Origin: an uncultured Massilia sp.
GTDB lineage: Bacteria > Pseudomonadota > Gammaproteobacteria > Burkholderiales > Burkholderiaceae_D
Assembly: GCA_913778765.1 (NCBI GenBank)
Contig: CAJYXO010000148.1
Span: 41,154-105,153 of the forward strand
Direction: 5' to 3'
Length of the DNA: 64,000 bases
A program made the position numbers and the translations under genes. Below the pieces are notes generated by a model that saw nothing but the letters and a program-made list of their open reading frames with translations, was not told where the DNA came from and searched no databases. How positions within the stretch are numbered: position 1 is the stretch's first letter; each line of letters begins with the position of its first letter. Positions 29,979-42,795 of this stretch are shown one piece after another.

Positions 29979-32555
29979 ATGATTTCGCCCTCGGACATCC
30001 GGCGCGCACGCATCCTGATCGTCGACGACGAACCGGTCAACGTGCAACTGCTCGAATTCCTGCTCAAGACCAGCGGCTACGACCAGGTCGCGAGCACCAC
30101 CGACCCGCGCCAGGTGGCGACGCTACACCTGCAGCACCGCTACGACCTGATCATCCTCGACCTGCAGATGCCGCACATGGACGGCTTCCAGGTGATGGAA
30201 GCGCTGAAGCCGATGGAGCGCGAGTCCTGGCTGCCGGTGCTGGTGGTGACGGCGGAACCGGACAAGAAGCTGGCCGCGCTCGAGGCCGGGGCGCGCGATT
30301 TCATCGGCAAGCCTTTCGACACGGTCGAGGTGCTGACCCGCATCCGGAACCTGCTGGAAGTACGGTTGTTCCACAAGGAGTCGCGCGAGTACGGTGCGCG
30401 CATGGAGCGCAAGGTACGCGAGCGCACCGCCGAGCTGCAGCGCTTCCGCGGCGCGATGGACGCCACCGCCGACGCCATCTTCCTGGTCGACGCGCGCAAC
30501 ATGGCGATGCTCGACGTCAGCGACGGCGCCTGCCGCATGCTGGGTTTTTCGCGCGAGGCGCTGCTGCGCATCGATCCGATGGCGCTGGGCCTGGCCGAAC
30601 GGGCCCAGTTGGAGCGCTATGCCGATCCGGAGTCCGCGCCGCGCGAGCACGACATCGTCGAGACCGAACTGCTGCGCGCCGACGGCCAGGGCGCGGTGCC
30701 GGTCGAGATCAGCTGGCAGCTGCAGCAGCTGGACCAGATGCGCATGCTGATCGCGGTGGCGCGCGACATCAGCGAGCGCATCCATGCGGCCCAGCGCCTG
30801 AAGCACATGTCGAACTACGACACCCTGACCGGCCTGCCGAACCGCACGCGCTTCTTCCAGACCCTGCGCGACACCATCGAGCTGGCCCAGGACAAGAACT
30901 GGCGCATCGCGGTGCTGTTCATCACCCTGGACCGCTTCAAGGTCATCAACGATTCGCTCGGGCCGGCGTTCGGCGACGAGCTGCTGGGCCAGTTCAGCAC
31001 GCGCCTGGTGCGCCTGCAGCCGCTGCGCGACAGCATCGGCCGCCTGGGCGGCGACGAGTTCGCGATGATCCTTACCGCCACACCGGAGGAGAAGGAAGCG
31101 GAAGCGGTCAGCCTCGCCAACGAAGTGCGCGAGGCGCTGCGCGCGCCGTTCGACCTGAACGGCCAGCAGGCGGCGCTGACGGCCAGTATCGGCATCGCCA
31201 TGTACCCGGACGACGCCACCGACCCCGGCACCCTGGTCAAGTATGCCGACGTGGCGATGGTGCGCGCGCGGGAAGCGGGGCGCGACGGCTACCGCTTCTT
31301 CACGGCCGGCATGAACGTGCAGGTGCTGGCGCGCCTCGACCTGGAAATGGCGCTGCGCGGCGCGATCGACGACAACCAGTTCGAGCTGCACTACCAGCCC
31401 AAGCTCGACCTGCATACGGGCCGGGTCAGCGGCGTCGAAGCGCTGCTGCGCTGGCGCCGCCCCGGCTTCGGCCTGGTCTACCCGGCCGAGTTCGTGCCGC
31501 TGCTGGAAGAGAACGGCATGGTGGTGCGCGCCGGTTCCTGGATCATCGACGAAGCCTGCCGCCAGATCGCCGCCTGGAACAAGCAGGGCGTGCGCGACGT
31601 GCGGGTGGCGGTGAACGTCTCCAGCCGCCAGTTCGTCGAGGGCGACCTGGAAGGCGACATCCGCACCGCGCTGGCGAAGCACGGCGTCGAACCGGGCCTG
31701 CTGGAGCTGGAGCTGACCGAGAGCGCGCTGATGTCGAACTTCGAGCACACGATCCAGGTGCTGGAGAGCCTGAAGGCGCTCGGCATCCGCATCGCCATCG
31801 ACGATTTCGGCACCGGCTATTCGAGCCTGGCCTACCTGAAGCGCTTCCCGATCGACAAGCTGAAGATCGACATCGCTTTTGTCCGCGACATCACCACCAA
31901 TCCGGACGATGCGGCCATCGCACTCGCCATCATCAGCATGGCGCACAGCCTGCACATGCAGGTGATCGCCGAAGGCGTGGAATCGCGCGCCCAGATGGCG
32001 CTGCTGCGCCGCCACTTCTGCGACGAGATCCAGGGCTTCCACTTCGCGCGCGCGCTGCCGCCCGACGAGCTGGGCAAGCTGGTGCTCGAGAACCGTTCCC
32101 AGCCGACCCGTCCCGCGGCCGACGACCGCAACGTGCAAACCATGCTGGTGGTGGACGACGACGTGAACGTGCTGGCAGCCCTGCACCGCCTGTTCCGGCG
32201 CGATAACTACCGCGTGCTGACGGCGGCCACGCCGGCCGAAGGCTTCGAGTTGCTGGCGCTGTACCACGTGCAGGTGATCCTGTGCGACCAGCGCATGCCG
32301 GCGATGAGCGGCATCGAATTCCTCAGCAAGGTGAAGGAGATGTACCCGGACACCATGCGCATCATCCTGTCCGGCTACACCGGCGTCGACACCGTGCTCG
32401 ATTCGATCAACCGCGGCGCGATCTACCGCTTCTATACCAAGCCGTGGAACGACAATGAGCTGCGCGACAACGTGCGGCTGGCGTTCAGGCAGTACTGGCT
32501 GACGCACGGGCCGTATGACGACCGCAAGACGCCGCGGGACGAGGAGGCGGCGTGA
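29979..32555 (+). CDS. REC-PAS-GGDEF-EAL-REC cyclic-di-GMP response regulator
   Basis: An 858-residue cytosolic protein. Order: receiver (about 1-130, ILIVDDEP and LDLQMPHMDGF), PAS (about 150-260), GGDEF domain with intact GRLGGDEFAMI, EAL domain with EALLRWR, ELTESALM, DDFGTGYSSLAYL and VIAEGVES, and a second receiver at the C-terminus (VVDDDVNVLAALHRLF, CDQRMPAMSGIE, YTKPW). The inhibitory RxxD site upstream of GGDEF reads PLRD, so it is absent. Catalytic motifs of both cyclase and phosphodiesterase look intact. GAGG before ATG 29979 sets the start. A C-terminal receiver of the RpfG type on a GGDEF-EAL protein is unusual. Confidence 0.92.
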   Translation: MISPSDIRRARILIVDDEPVNVQLLEFLLKTSGYDQVASTTDPRQVATLHLQHRYDLIILDLQMPHMDGFQVMEALKPMERESWLPVLVVTAEPDKKLAALEAGARDFIGKPFDTVEVLTRIRNLLEVRLFHKESREYGARMERKVRERTAELQRFRGAMDATADAIFLVDARNMAMLDVSDGACRMLGFSREALLRIDPMALGLAERAQLERYADPESAPREHDIVETELLRADGQGAVPVEISWQLQQLDQMRMLIAVARDISERIHAAQRLKHMSNYDTLTGLPNRTRFFQTLRDTIELAQDKNWRIAVLFITLDRFKVINDSLGPAFGDELLGQFSTRLVRLQPLRDSIGRLGGDEFAMILTATPEEKEAEAVSLANEVREALRAPFDLNGQQAALTASIGIAMYPDDATDPGTLVKYADVAMVRAREAGRDGYRFFTAGMNVQVLARLDLEMALRGAIDDNQFELHYQPKLDLHTGRVSGVEALLRWRRPGFGLVYPAEFVPLLEENGMVVRAGSWIIDEACRQIAAWNKQGVRDVRVAVNVSSRQFVEGDLEGDIRTALAKHGVEPGLLELELTESALMSNFEHTIQVLESLKALGIRIAIDDFGTGYSSLAYLKRFPIDKLKIDIAFVRDITTNPDDAAIALAIISMAHSLHMQVIAEGVESRAQMALLRRHFCDEIQGFHFARALPPDELGKLVLENRSQPTRPAADDRNVQTMLVVDDDVNVLAALHRLFRRDNYRVLTAATPAEGFELLALYHVQVILCDQRMPAMSGIEFLSKVKEMYPDTMRIILSGYTGVDTVLDSINRGAIYRFYTKPWNDNELRDNVRLAFRQYWLTHGPYDDRKTPRDEEAA

Positions 32556-33530
32556 TCAGGCGAAGTGGTCCCAGCCGCGCAGTTCCATTGACAGCGGCGC
32601 ACCGTTGCCGTCGACCAGGCGCAGGCCCGGTTCGCCCTCGATCCGGCCCACGCGCGTCACCGGCGTACCCGACTGCGCACCCGCCGCCAGGATCGCCTCC
32701 CGGTTCCGTGCCGGCGCCGTGAAGCACAACTCGTAATCGTCCCCGCCCGCGGCCGTGAAGCGCCGCCGCAGTGCCTGGGACTGGCGCGCCAGCGCCGGCC
32801 CGGCCGGCAGCGCATCGGCGTCCAGCACCGCCCCCACTTGCGAGGCAGCCAGGATGTGCCCGAGATCGCCGGCCAGGCCATCCGAGATGTCCAGCGCCGC
32901 ATGCGCCAGCCTTCCTTCGGCCAGCATCCGGCCCAGGGCCACGCGCGGCGATGGCGCATGCAGGCGCGGTGCGGCCAGCAGCCGGTCCGCCTCCGGCAGC
33001 ACGAGTTCGCCCAGCGCATCGGCCAGCGCCAGGCGGGCGTCGCCCAAGGTGCCGGAAATCCAGATGTCGTCGCCGGCGCGGGCGGCGTCGCGCCGAAGTG
33101 CCGTGCCGGGCGCGAGTTCCCCGAAAATGGTGATGCAGACGTTCAGCGGGCCCTTGGTGGTGTCGCCGCCCACCAGTTCGCATCCGTGGGCATCGGCGAG
33201 CGCGAACAGGCCGCGCGAAAAGCCGTCCAGCCAGGCCGGCTCGGCAGAGGGCAGGGCCAGCGCCAGTGTGAAGCCAAGCGGAGCGGCGCCCATCGCCGCC
33301 AGGTCCGACAGGTTGACGGCCAGGCATTTGTGGCCGAGGTCGAAGGCATCGGCGCCGGCCAGGAAATGCCGGCCCTCGACCAGCATGTCGGACGAGACGG
33401 CCAATTGCATGCCCGGCGTGGGCGCCAGCAGGGCGCAGTCGTCGCCCACGCCGAGCACGGTGCGGCCGGTGGCATCGGCGCGCTGGCGGCGGGTGAAGTA
33501 CCGTTTGATGAGGTCGAATTCGGAGAGCAT
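32556..33530 (-). CDS. thiL: Thiamine-monophosphate kinase
   Basis: Phosphorylates thiamine monophosphate to the active cofactor thiamine diphosphate. The 324 residues show the N-terminal EFDLIKRYF, GVGDDCALL, SSDMLVEGRHF, KCLAVNLSDLAAMGA and VGGDTTKGPLNV, and later DISDGLAGDLGHIL and GGDDYELCF. Complete. Its stop codon abuts the stop of the regulator gene on the other strand with no gap. Confidence 0.95.
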   Translation of the reverse strand: MLSEFDLIKRYFTRRQRADATGRTVLGVGDDCALLAPTPGMQLAVSSDMLVEGRHFLAGADAFDLGHKCLAVNLSDLAAMGAAPLGFTLALALPSAEPAWLDGFSRGLFALADAHGCELVGGDTTKGPLNVCITIFGELAPGTALRRDAARAGDDIWISGTLGDARLALADALGELVLPEADRLLAAPRLHAPSPRVALGRMLAEGRLAHAALDISDGLAGDLGHILAASQVGAVLDADALPAGPALARQSQALRRRFTAAGGDDYELCFTAPARNREAILAAGAQSGTPVTRVGRIEGEPGLRLVDGNGAPLSMELRGWDHFA

Positions 33531-33586
33531 CCCGCGATTCTAATCCGGGGAAGGCGGGATGCGTCCGCTTCAGGCCTCGGTGGTGC

Positions 33587-35545
33587 TCAGTTACTCAACG
33601 CCAGCCCGCCCTCGGTGACCAGGTTGCGGTCGGCGGCGGCGTTGTCGTAGTCGACCACTTCCTTGCCGTTGGCATCGCTATGCACGATGCGCACTTGCAG
33701 GCGCTTGCTGCCCTGGACCTCGGCCTGGAAGCGGTATCCCGGGCGGCCGTTGTAGCGTCCCGTGCCTTCCATACGGACCAGCTGGCCGCCTGCCGCGGTG
33801 GCGCTGAGCTGTTCGCTGCGGAAATGGAAGGGGCCGCTCAGGCTGAAGGTGGGCACTGCGGTGACGGCTGCAGCCGATTTGGCGGCCGTACCGCCTGCCG
33901 ATGACACCGGCGCCCACAGCGCGAAGCGCAGGCCCTGCGCCGCCTTGCCTTTTTCCGTGGCCCCTTGTGCCCCGCGCGCCAGCGTGCCCAGGCCGCCGAC
34001 CGCCGCCAGTCCGGGCGCGTTGACCACCACGTCGCGCTGCGTTTCGGTGCTGCGGCCGCCCGAATCCGTCACGCGCACCGTCAGCGTGTAATAGCCGGCG
34101 CTGCAGAAGCGGTGCTGGAAGCTCACTTCGCCGACGCCGCCCGCTTCGTGCACCAGCGGATGGGGAGAGACGCAGCCGTCGCTCCATTCCACCTTGGCCC
34201 TGTGGGTCTGAGAGGGAGCGTTGTCCGTGAAGCCGAGGGCGAGACCGACATCCTGGCCGACGCTGACGGTGGTGGGCAGGTTGCGCACCGGTCCGAGCAC
34301 CGGCGCGTCCGTGCCGCGCTTGCCGGGCCGCAGCAGCACCAGGCCGGCATTCGAATAGGCCAGGATGTCGCCGGCGTCGTTGATCGCCGCGCCGGCCTGC
34401 AGCACCAGGCCGGCGGGCGGGCGGTAGAGGCGGGTGTTCAGGTCGATCGGCGCCGTCAGGCCGTCCCAGCGGACGGCGCGCAGCTCGCCGCCGGTGCTCA
34501 GCCGGATGCCGCCGACGATCTGGGTGCGGTTGTTCAGCGCAAACGCATCGGTTTCGACGCCGGGGCCGCGCGGCAGCAGCCGCAGGCCCAGCGCGCGCGA
34601 CCACAGATAGCCGCCGTTACCGCCGGAGAAGTCGGTGTCGCCGACCGTCTCGCCGCGGTCGTTGAAGTCGGCCACCAGGCGGCTGCCGCCGCCCTGGGCG
34701 CCGGTCGGTATCAGGCCGACGCCCGGATTCCAGTAGAAACCCAGCTCGGTGTCGTTGCTCGTGTTGTCGGACGTGCCGGCGGCTTCGCCCCGTTCGTTGA
34801 CGAAGCGGGTGAAGGCGCGGAAGCCGCCCAGGGTGCCGAGGTCGGTGAGCGCGCCGGCCGGATTCCAGATCGTGGCGTGGATCGCGCCGGACGGAATGAC
34901 GTCCATGAAGCCGCCGGTGCGCGCGTAATTGTTGATCGCCCAGGCTTCGGAGCCCGACAGCGGCAGGGGACCGAGGAAGACGATGCGGCCGTCCGGATCC
35001 CAGCGCACCGCGCGCCGCGACACTTCCGGCACCGGCATCAGGCCCGCCACCTGGTTCCTGTCGTTGATGTCGCGGGCGCTTGCGCCTTCCGCGCCGGGCA
35101 GCGCCCGCATGCCCCGCGCCACCGTCCAGGTGAAGGCGCGCAGGGCGCCGAAGGGAGCGGTGTCGTCGGTGGATTCGCCGACCACCACGCCGCGGTTGTT
35201 CAGGCCGCGCGCCAGGGTGTAGCCGCCGCCCAGCGAACCGAGGTCGTGCAGCCGGTCGCCGTCGAAGAAGCGCTGGGTGCCGAACACGAAGGAGCCGACC
35301 GCGGCCTGGCCTTTCTCGTTCAGCAGGGGAAAGGCGCCGCCTTCCGGATCGAGGTTGATGACACTGTACAGGCAGCCGCAGGCGGCCGCCGCGGCCTCGC
35401 TGAGCGTTTCCGGGTTGGCCGTGAGCGCGGGCGAGGCCTGGCCGGCCGCGCCGGCGATGCCGCTGGCCGCCAGCGCGAAGGGTGCGACGAGAGCCGCCAG
35501 CGTCTTTCCGCGCAAGGCATGCCTGTTGTTCCGGGCTTGAATCAT
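33587..35545 (-). CDS. Secreted HAF-repeat protein with a PKD-like domain
   Basis: A 652-residue exported protein with signal peptide (about 1-35, ending GIAGAAG). HAF-type repeats dominate residues 75-400, for example HDLGSLGGGYTLARGLNNRG and LTDLGTLGGFRAFTRFVNERG, each with the DLGTLGG...N..G pattern that probably forms a beta-propeller-like fold. A PKD/Ig-like region follows (about 430-520, YYTLTVRVTDSGG). No C-terminal sorting signal is seen. AGGAACGCACC precedes ATG 35545. Function unknown; surface or secreted role inferred. Confidence 0.8.
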   Translation of the reverse strand: MIQARNNRHALRGKTLAALVAPFALAASGIAGAAGQASPALTANPETLSEAAAAACGCLYSVINLDPEGGAFPLLNEKGQAAVGSFVFGTQRFFDGDRLHDLGSLGGGYTLARGLNNRGVVVGESTDDTAPFGALRAFTWTVARGMRALPGAEGASARDINDRNQVAGLMPVPEVSRRAVRWDPDGRIVFLGPLPLSGSEAWAINNYARTGGFMDVIPSGAIHATIWNPAGALTDLGTLGGFRAFTRFVNERGEAAGTSDNTSNDTELGFYWNPGVGLIPTGAQGGGSRLVADFNDRGETVGDTDFSGGNGGYLWSRALGLRLLPRGPGVETDAFALNNRTQIVGGIRLSTGGELRAVRWDGLTAPIDLNTRLYRPPAGLVLQAGAAINDAGDILAYSNAGLVLLRPGKRGTDAPVLGPVRNLPTTVSVGQDVGLALGFTDNAPSQTHRAKVEWSDGCVSPHPLVHEAGGVGEVSFQHRFCSAGYYTLTVRVTDSGGRSTETQRDVVVNAPGLAAVGGLGTLARGAQGATEKGKAAQGLRFALWAPVSSAGGTAAKSAAAVTAVPTFSLSGPFHFRSEQLSATAAGGQLVRMEGTGRYNGRPGYRFQAEVQGSKRLQVRIVHSDANGKEVVDYDNAAADRNLVTEGGLALSN

Positions 35546-35846
35546 GGTGCGTTCCTCTTGCCGTGATGGTCGTTGCGGGCACAGGTCCTGTGCAGCCTGG
35601 CGCGGTCGATGCCCGTATTTATGCATCCCGCATCAGTGCCGCCACCAACTCTACGGTCGATGGTGCGGTGCAGCGCTGACTCCGCACAAACTTCGGCGGC
35701 CATTTCAGAGGTGAAAGAGCTGGCCGGGAAGGCGGGCCTCGGCCGTTTCAGGCTGCCGTTGGTAAAAATACGTACACGATTAGAGTATTCACTCTGATAA
35801 AATCGTAGGCCCCCCAGTCAGTTCAGTACAGGAAGGCCTGCGAAGC
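35546..35846 (+). promoter_or_regulatory. Intergenic region between the HAF protein and maeB
   Basis: About 300 bases between divergent genes. Near the maeB side it holds the 5-4-5 inverted repeat AGAGTATTCACTCT (35782-35795) directly followed by GATAAAAT, a possible -10, so the repeat may be an operator for maeB. The left part shows nothing I can assign beyond the HAF gene's ribosome-binding site. Confidence 0.35.
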
Positions 35847-38159
<2,313 letters not shown>

Positions 38160-38183
38160 TATTTAACATTCGACCCATGAAGA

Positions 38184-38207
38184 AAGGCCGTTCGCGGCCT
38201 TTTTTCA
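38184..38207 (+). terminator. Intrinsic terminator after maeB
   Basis: Stem GGCCG (38186-38190) and CGGCC (38195-38199) with a TTCG tetraloop, extended by an A-T pair on each side and followed by a T-run. It lies 24 bases after the maeB stop. Confidence 0.9.
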
Positions 38208-39529
<1,322 letters not shown>

Positions 39530-39557
39530 CATGAACCGCATGGTCACGGAGGAAATC

Positions 39558-40472
39558 GTGAGCCTGGGTACACCGCGCGAAGGCGAGGGCAAGCGCGCCC
39601 TGATCACCGGGCTGCGCGGCTTCACCGGCTATTACATGGCGCGCGAGCTGAGCGCGGCCGGCTACCACGTCCACGGCACCGTGCTGCCGGGCGAGCCTAC
39701 CGGCCCGGACATCTTCGCCGTCGACCTGCTCGACCGCGCCGCGGTGGCGGCGGCGGTCGAACAGGTGCGGCCGGACGTGGTGGTGCACCTGGCCGCCATC
39801 GCCTTCGTGGCCCACAACGATGCCGACCAGATGTACCGCGTCAACGTGGTCGGCACCCGCAACCTGCTGGAAGCGCTGGCCGCCGGCTCGCACAAGCCGT
39901 CCAGCGTGCTGCTGGCCTCGTCGGCCAACATCTACGGCAACGCCGACGTCTCCATCATCGACGAAAGCGTGGCGCCGAGCCCGGCCAACGACTACGCGGT
40001 CAGCAAGCTGGCCATGGAATACATGGCGCGCCTGTGGATGGACAAGCTGCCGATCACGATCGCGCGCCCGTTCAACTACACCGGCGTGGGCCAGGCCGAG
40101 AATTTCCTGCTGCCGAAGATCGTGTCGCACTTCCGCAAGGGCGCGCGCCGCATCGAGCTGGGCAACCTGGCGATCGCGCGCGACTTTTCCGACGTGCGCA
40201 TGGTGGCCAGGAGCTACCGCCGCCTGCTGGCGGCAGCGCCCGCCGGCGAAGCCTTCAACGTCTGCTCGGGCCGCTCGCATTCGCTGGAAAGCCTGGTTGA
40301 CATGATGAGCGACATTGCCGGCTACCGTATCGAAGTGCACGTCAATCCGGCCTTCGTGCGCGCCAATGAAGTGCTGACGCTCACCGGCAGCAATGCCAAA
40401 CTGTTCGATGCGATCGGCGAAGTCGAATCGGCCCCGCTGGTCGAAACGCTGCGCTGGATGTACACGGCGTGA
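39558..40472 (+). CDS. rmd: GDP-6-deoxy-D-mannose (rhamnose) reductase
   Basis: NAD-dependent epimerase-fold reductase that should reduce the Gmd product to GDP-D-rhamnose. It shows ALITGLRGFTGYYMA, VVHLAAIAFVAHND, a Ser in ASSANIYG and YAVSKLAME (YxxxK). Two starts compete: GTG 39558, with GGAGG five bases upstream, and ATG 39531, one base after the gmd stop but without a ribosome-binding site. I chose the former. The D-rhamnose call rests on similarity to Rmd and the context; a fucose-type branch is less likely because no GMER motif set is seen. Confidence 0.85.
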   Translation: MSLGTPREGEGKRALITGLRGFTGYYMARELSAAGYHVHGTVLPGEPTGPDIFAVDLLDRAAVAAAVEQVRPDVVVHLAAIAFVAHNDADQMYRVNVVGTRNLLEALAAGSHKPSSVLLASSANIYGNADVSIIDESVAPSPANDYAVSKLAMEYMARLWMDKLPITIARPFNYTGVGQAENFLLPKIVSHFRKGARRIELGNLAIARDFSDVRMVARSYRRLLAAAPAGEAFNVCSGRSHSLESLVDMMSDIAGYRIEVHVNPAFVRANEVLTLTGSNAKLFDAIGEVESAPLVETLRWMYTA

Positions 40473-41587
40473 ATGGTGTGCATGTCGGCCTGGGAACGAC
40501 CATGATCGAACCGGGTTTCAATGGCGGACGGCTGGACGGCATCGGGGTCTACACCCAGGCGCTGCTGCGCCATCTGCCGGAAGCCGGCTGCGAAGTCTCG
40601 CCGTACTCCTGGCCAAGCGGCGCGACGCCGCCGAGCGTGGGACAGGCCCTGCCGCAATCCTTCGGCCGCGCCAGCCTGATGGATGTGCTGACGCCGTCGG
40701 TGCACCGGGTCCACATGCCGGTCGACGTGTTCCACGTGACCGATTACCGCGTGGTGCGGATGGATTGCCCGGTGGTGGCGACCCTGCACGACGCGCTGCC
40801 GATCAAGCATCCCGAGTGGTGCAATCCGCGCCTGCGTCGCATGAAGAACTGGCTGCAGCGCAAGGCGGCGCAGAAGGCCGACCACGTGATCGCCGTGTCG
40901 CAGTATGCGGTCGAGGAACTGGTCGAATGCTTCGGCGTCGACGAAAGCCGCATCTCGGTGGTGCCGAACGGCGTCGACGAGGAATGGCTGGAGCCGGCGC
41001 CGCCGGGCGAGGTCGCGGCCACGCTCGAGGCGCACGGCCTGCGCCCGGGCTATTTCCTGTTCGTCGGCACGCTGCAGCCGCGCAAGAACGTCGAGCGCCT
41101 GCTGGAAGCCTGGCTGGCGCTGCCGGCGGCGGTGCGCAGCGAGCGCCAGCTGGTCATCGTCGGCAATGCCGGCGCGCGCTCCGAAGAGCTGCTGCGCCGG
41201 ATCGCCGCGGCAAGGGAAGAAGGCGCCGGCGTGGTCTGGCTGAACCGCCTGACCGACGGCACCCAGCTGCGCCACGTGTATGCCGGCGCCGGCGTGTTCG
41301 TGTTCGTCTCGCTGTACGAAGGCTTCGGCATTCCGGTGCTCGAAGCGTTTGCCTCGGGCGTGCCGGTGGTCACCTCGAACCTGACGTCGCTGCCCGAAGT
41401 ATCGGGCGGCGCCGCGCTGGAAGTCGATCCGCTCGACGCCGGCGCCATTGGCGCGGCCATGCTGGCCCTGGTGCGCGAACCGGCGCTGCGGGCCCGCTGC
41501 ATCACCGCCGGCCGCGCGCGCGCGGCCCAGCTGACCTGGCGCGCAACGGCGCGCCGGACCGCCGCCGTCTACCGCTCACTGATCTGA
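40469..41587 (+). CDS. Glycosyltransferase family 4 (probable rhamnosyltransferase)
   Basis: A 372-residue GT-B enzyme. It has the N-terminal [18 protein letters not shown] acceptor loop, [18 protein letters not shown], and the donor motif [19 protein letters not shown]. The GTG at 40469 overlaps the rmd stop (GTGA). The N-terminal [18 protein letters not shown] pattern resembles WbpY-type enzymes of A-band polysaccharide synthesis; that match is by memory and moderate. Confidence 0.88.
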   Translation: MNGVHVGLGTTMIEPGFNGGRLDGIGVYTQALLRHLPEAGCEVSPYSWPSGATPPSVGQALPQSFGRASLMDVLTPSVHRVHMPVDVFHVTDYRVVRMDCPVVATLHDALPIKHPEWCNPRLRRMKNWLQRKAAQKADHVIAVSQYAVEELVECFGVDESRISVVPNGVDEEWLEPAPPGEVAATLEAHGLRPGYFLFVGTLQPRKNVERLLEAWLALPAAVRSERQLVIVGNAGARSEELLRRIAAAREEGAGVVWLNRLTDGTQLRHVYAGAGVFVFVSLYEGFGIPVLEAFASGVPVVTSNLTSLPEVSGGAALEVDPLDAGAIGAAMLALVREPALRARCITAGRARAAQLTWRATARRTAAVYRSLI

Positions 41588-41603
41588 ACAATTCGATTTC
41601 GCC

Positions 41604-42755
41604 ATGCGTATCCTTCACTTCTACAAGACCTACTATCCCGACTCCGTGGGCGGGATCGAGCAGGTCATCCGCCAGATGTGCGTCGGCACCGGGCGGCTCG
41701 GGGTGACCAACGAAGTGCTGTCGCTGTCGCGAGAGACCAATCTGCAGCCCTTCGAGTTCGAAGGCCACATGGTGCACCGCGTCCCGAACAATTTCGAGCT
41801 GGCCTCGAACGCGGTGTCGGTGCAGGCCGTGACCCAGCTGGCGCGCATGGCGGCCAAGGTCGACGTCGTGCACTACCACTTCCCTTGGCCCTTCATGGAC
41901 CTGGCCCACTTCCTGGCGCGCGTGAACAAGCCCAGCGTGGTCACCTATCACTCGGACATCGTGCGCCAGAAGGCCCTGCTGCGCTTTTACCAGCCGCTGC
42001 AGCACCGCTTCCTGCAGAGCGTCGACGCGATCGTGGCGACCTCGCCCAACTACCTGGGTTCGTCGACGGTGCTGGACCGCTACCGCGACAAGACCCGCGT
42101 GATCACCTTCGGCCTCGACAAGGCGAGCTATCCCGAGCCCGAGCAGGCGCGCCTGGACCACTGGCGCGCCAGGGTCGGGCCGAAGTTCTTCCTGTTCGTG
42201 GGCGTGCTGCGCTATTACAAGGGCCTGCACATCCTGCTGGACGCGGTGGCGGGCACCGATTACCCGGTGGTGATCGTCGGCGCCGGTCCGATCGAGCAGG
42301 AGCTGAAGGACCACGCCGAGCGCCTGGGCCTGAAGAACGTGATGTTCGTCGGCAGGGTGGATGAGCTGGACAAGGTGGCGCTGCTCAAGCTGTGCTACGC
42401 CGTGGCCTTCCCCTCGCACCTGCGCTCGGAAGCCTTCGGCATCTCGCTGCTGGAAGGCGCGATGTTCGGCAAGCCGATGATCTCGAGCGAGATCGGCACC
42501 GGCACCACCTACATCAACGTGCACCAGCAGACCGGCCTGGTGGTGCCGCCGTCGGACCACGAAGCCCTGCGCGCGGCGATGCGCACGCTGTGGGAAGACC
42601 CGGCGCTGGCCCAGGAGATGGGCCGCCGCGCCGAGGCGCGTTACTGGCAGCTGTTCACCGCCGAGCAGATGGCCGACAACTATGCCAGCCTGTACCAGGA
42701 ACTGGTGGCGCGGCGGGCGCAGGTGGGGTTGACGCCGGCGGCGCGGCTGGGCTGA
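41604..42755 (+). CDS. Glycosyltransferase family 4 (WbpZ-like)
   Basis: A 383-residue GT-B enzyme starting MRILHFYKTYYPDSVGGIEQ, which closely resembles WbpZ of the Pseudomonas A-band polysaccharide locus. Further motifs are FVGVLRYYKGLHILLDA, VIVGAGPIEQELKD and SEAFGISLLEGAMFGKPMI. With gmd and rmd this suggests assembly of a D-rhamnose-containing surface glycan. No wzm/wzt transporter or third transferase is in the window. Confidence 0.88.
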   Translation: MRILHFYKTYYPDSVGGIEQVIRQMCVGTGRLGVTNEVLSLSRETNLQPFEFEGHMVHRVPNNFELASNAVSVQAVTQLARMAAKVDVVHYHFPWPFMDLAHFLARVNKPSVVTYHSDIVRQKALLRFYQPLQHRFLQSVDAIVATSPNYLGSSTVLDRYRDKTRVITFGLDKASYPEPEQARLDHWRARVGPKFFLFVGVLRYYKGLHILLDAVAGTDYPVVIVGAGPIEQELKDHAERLGLKNVMFVGRVDELDKVALLKLCYAVAFPSHLRSEAFGISLLEGAMFGKPMISSEIGTGTTYINVHQQTGLVVPPSDHEALRAAMRTLWEDPALAQEMGRRAEARYWQLFTAEQMADNYASLYQELVARRAQVGLTPAARLG

Positions 42756-42765
42756 ACATCAACAC

Positions 42766-42793
42766 CGTCGTTCCCGCGCAGGCGGGAACCCAG
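42766..42793. repeat. Single REP-like unit between convergent genes
   Basis: CGTCGTTCCCGCGCAGGC continuing to GGGAACCCAGG, ten bases after the glycosyltransferase stop and ending next to the stop of the HD-GYP gene on the other strand. Same family as 3865-3951, 5103-5130 and 8957-9043. Confidence 0.8.
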
Positions 42794-42795
42794 GC

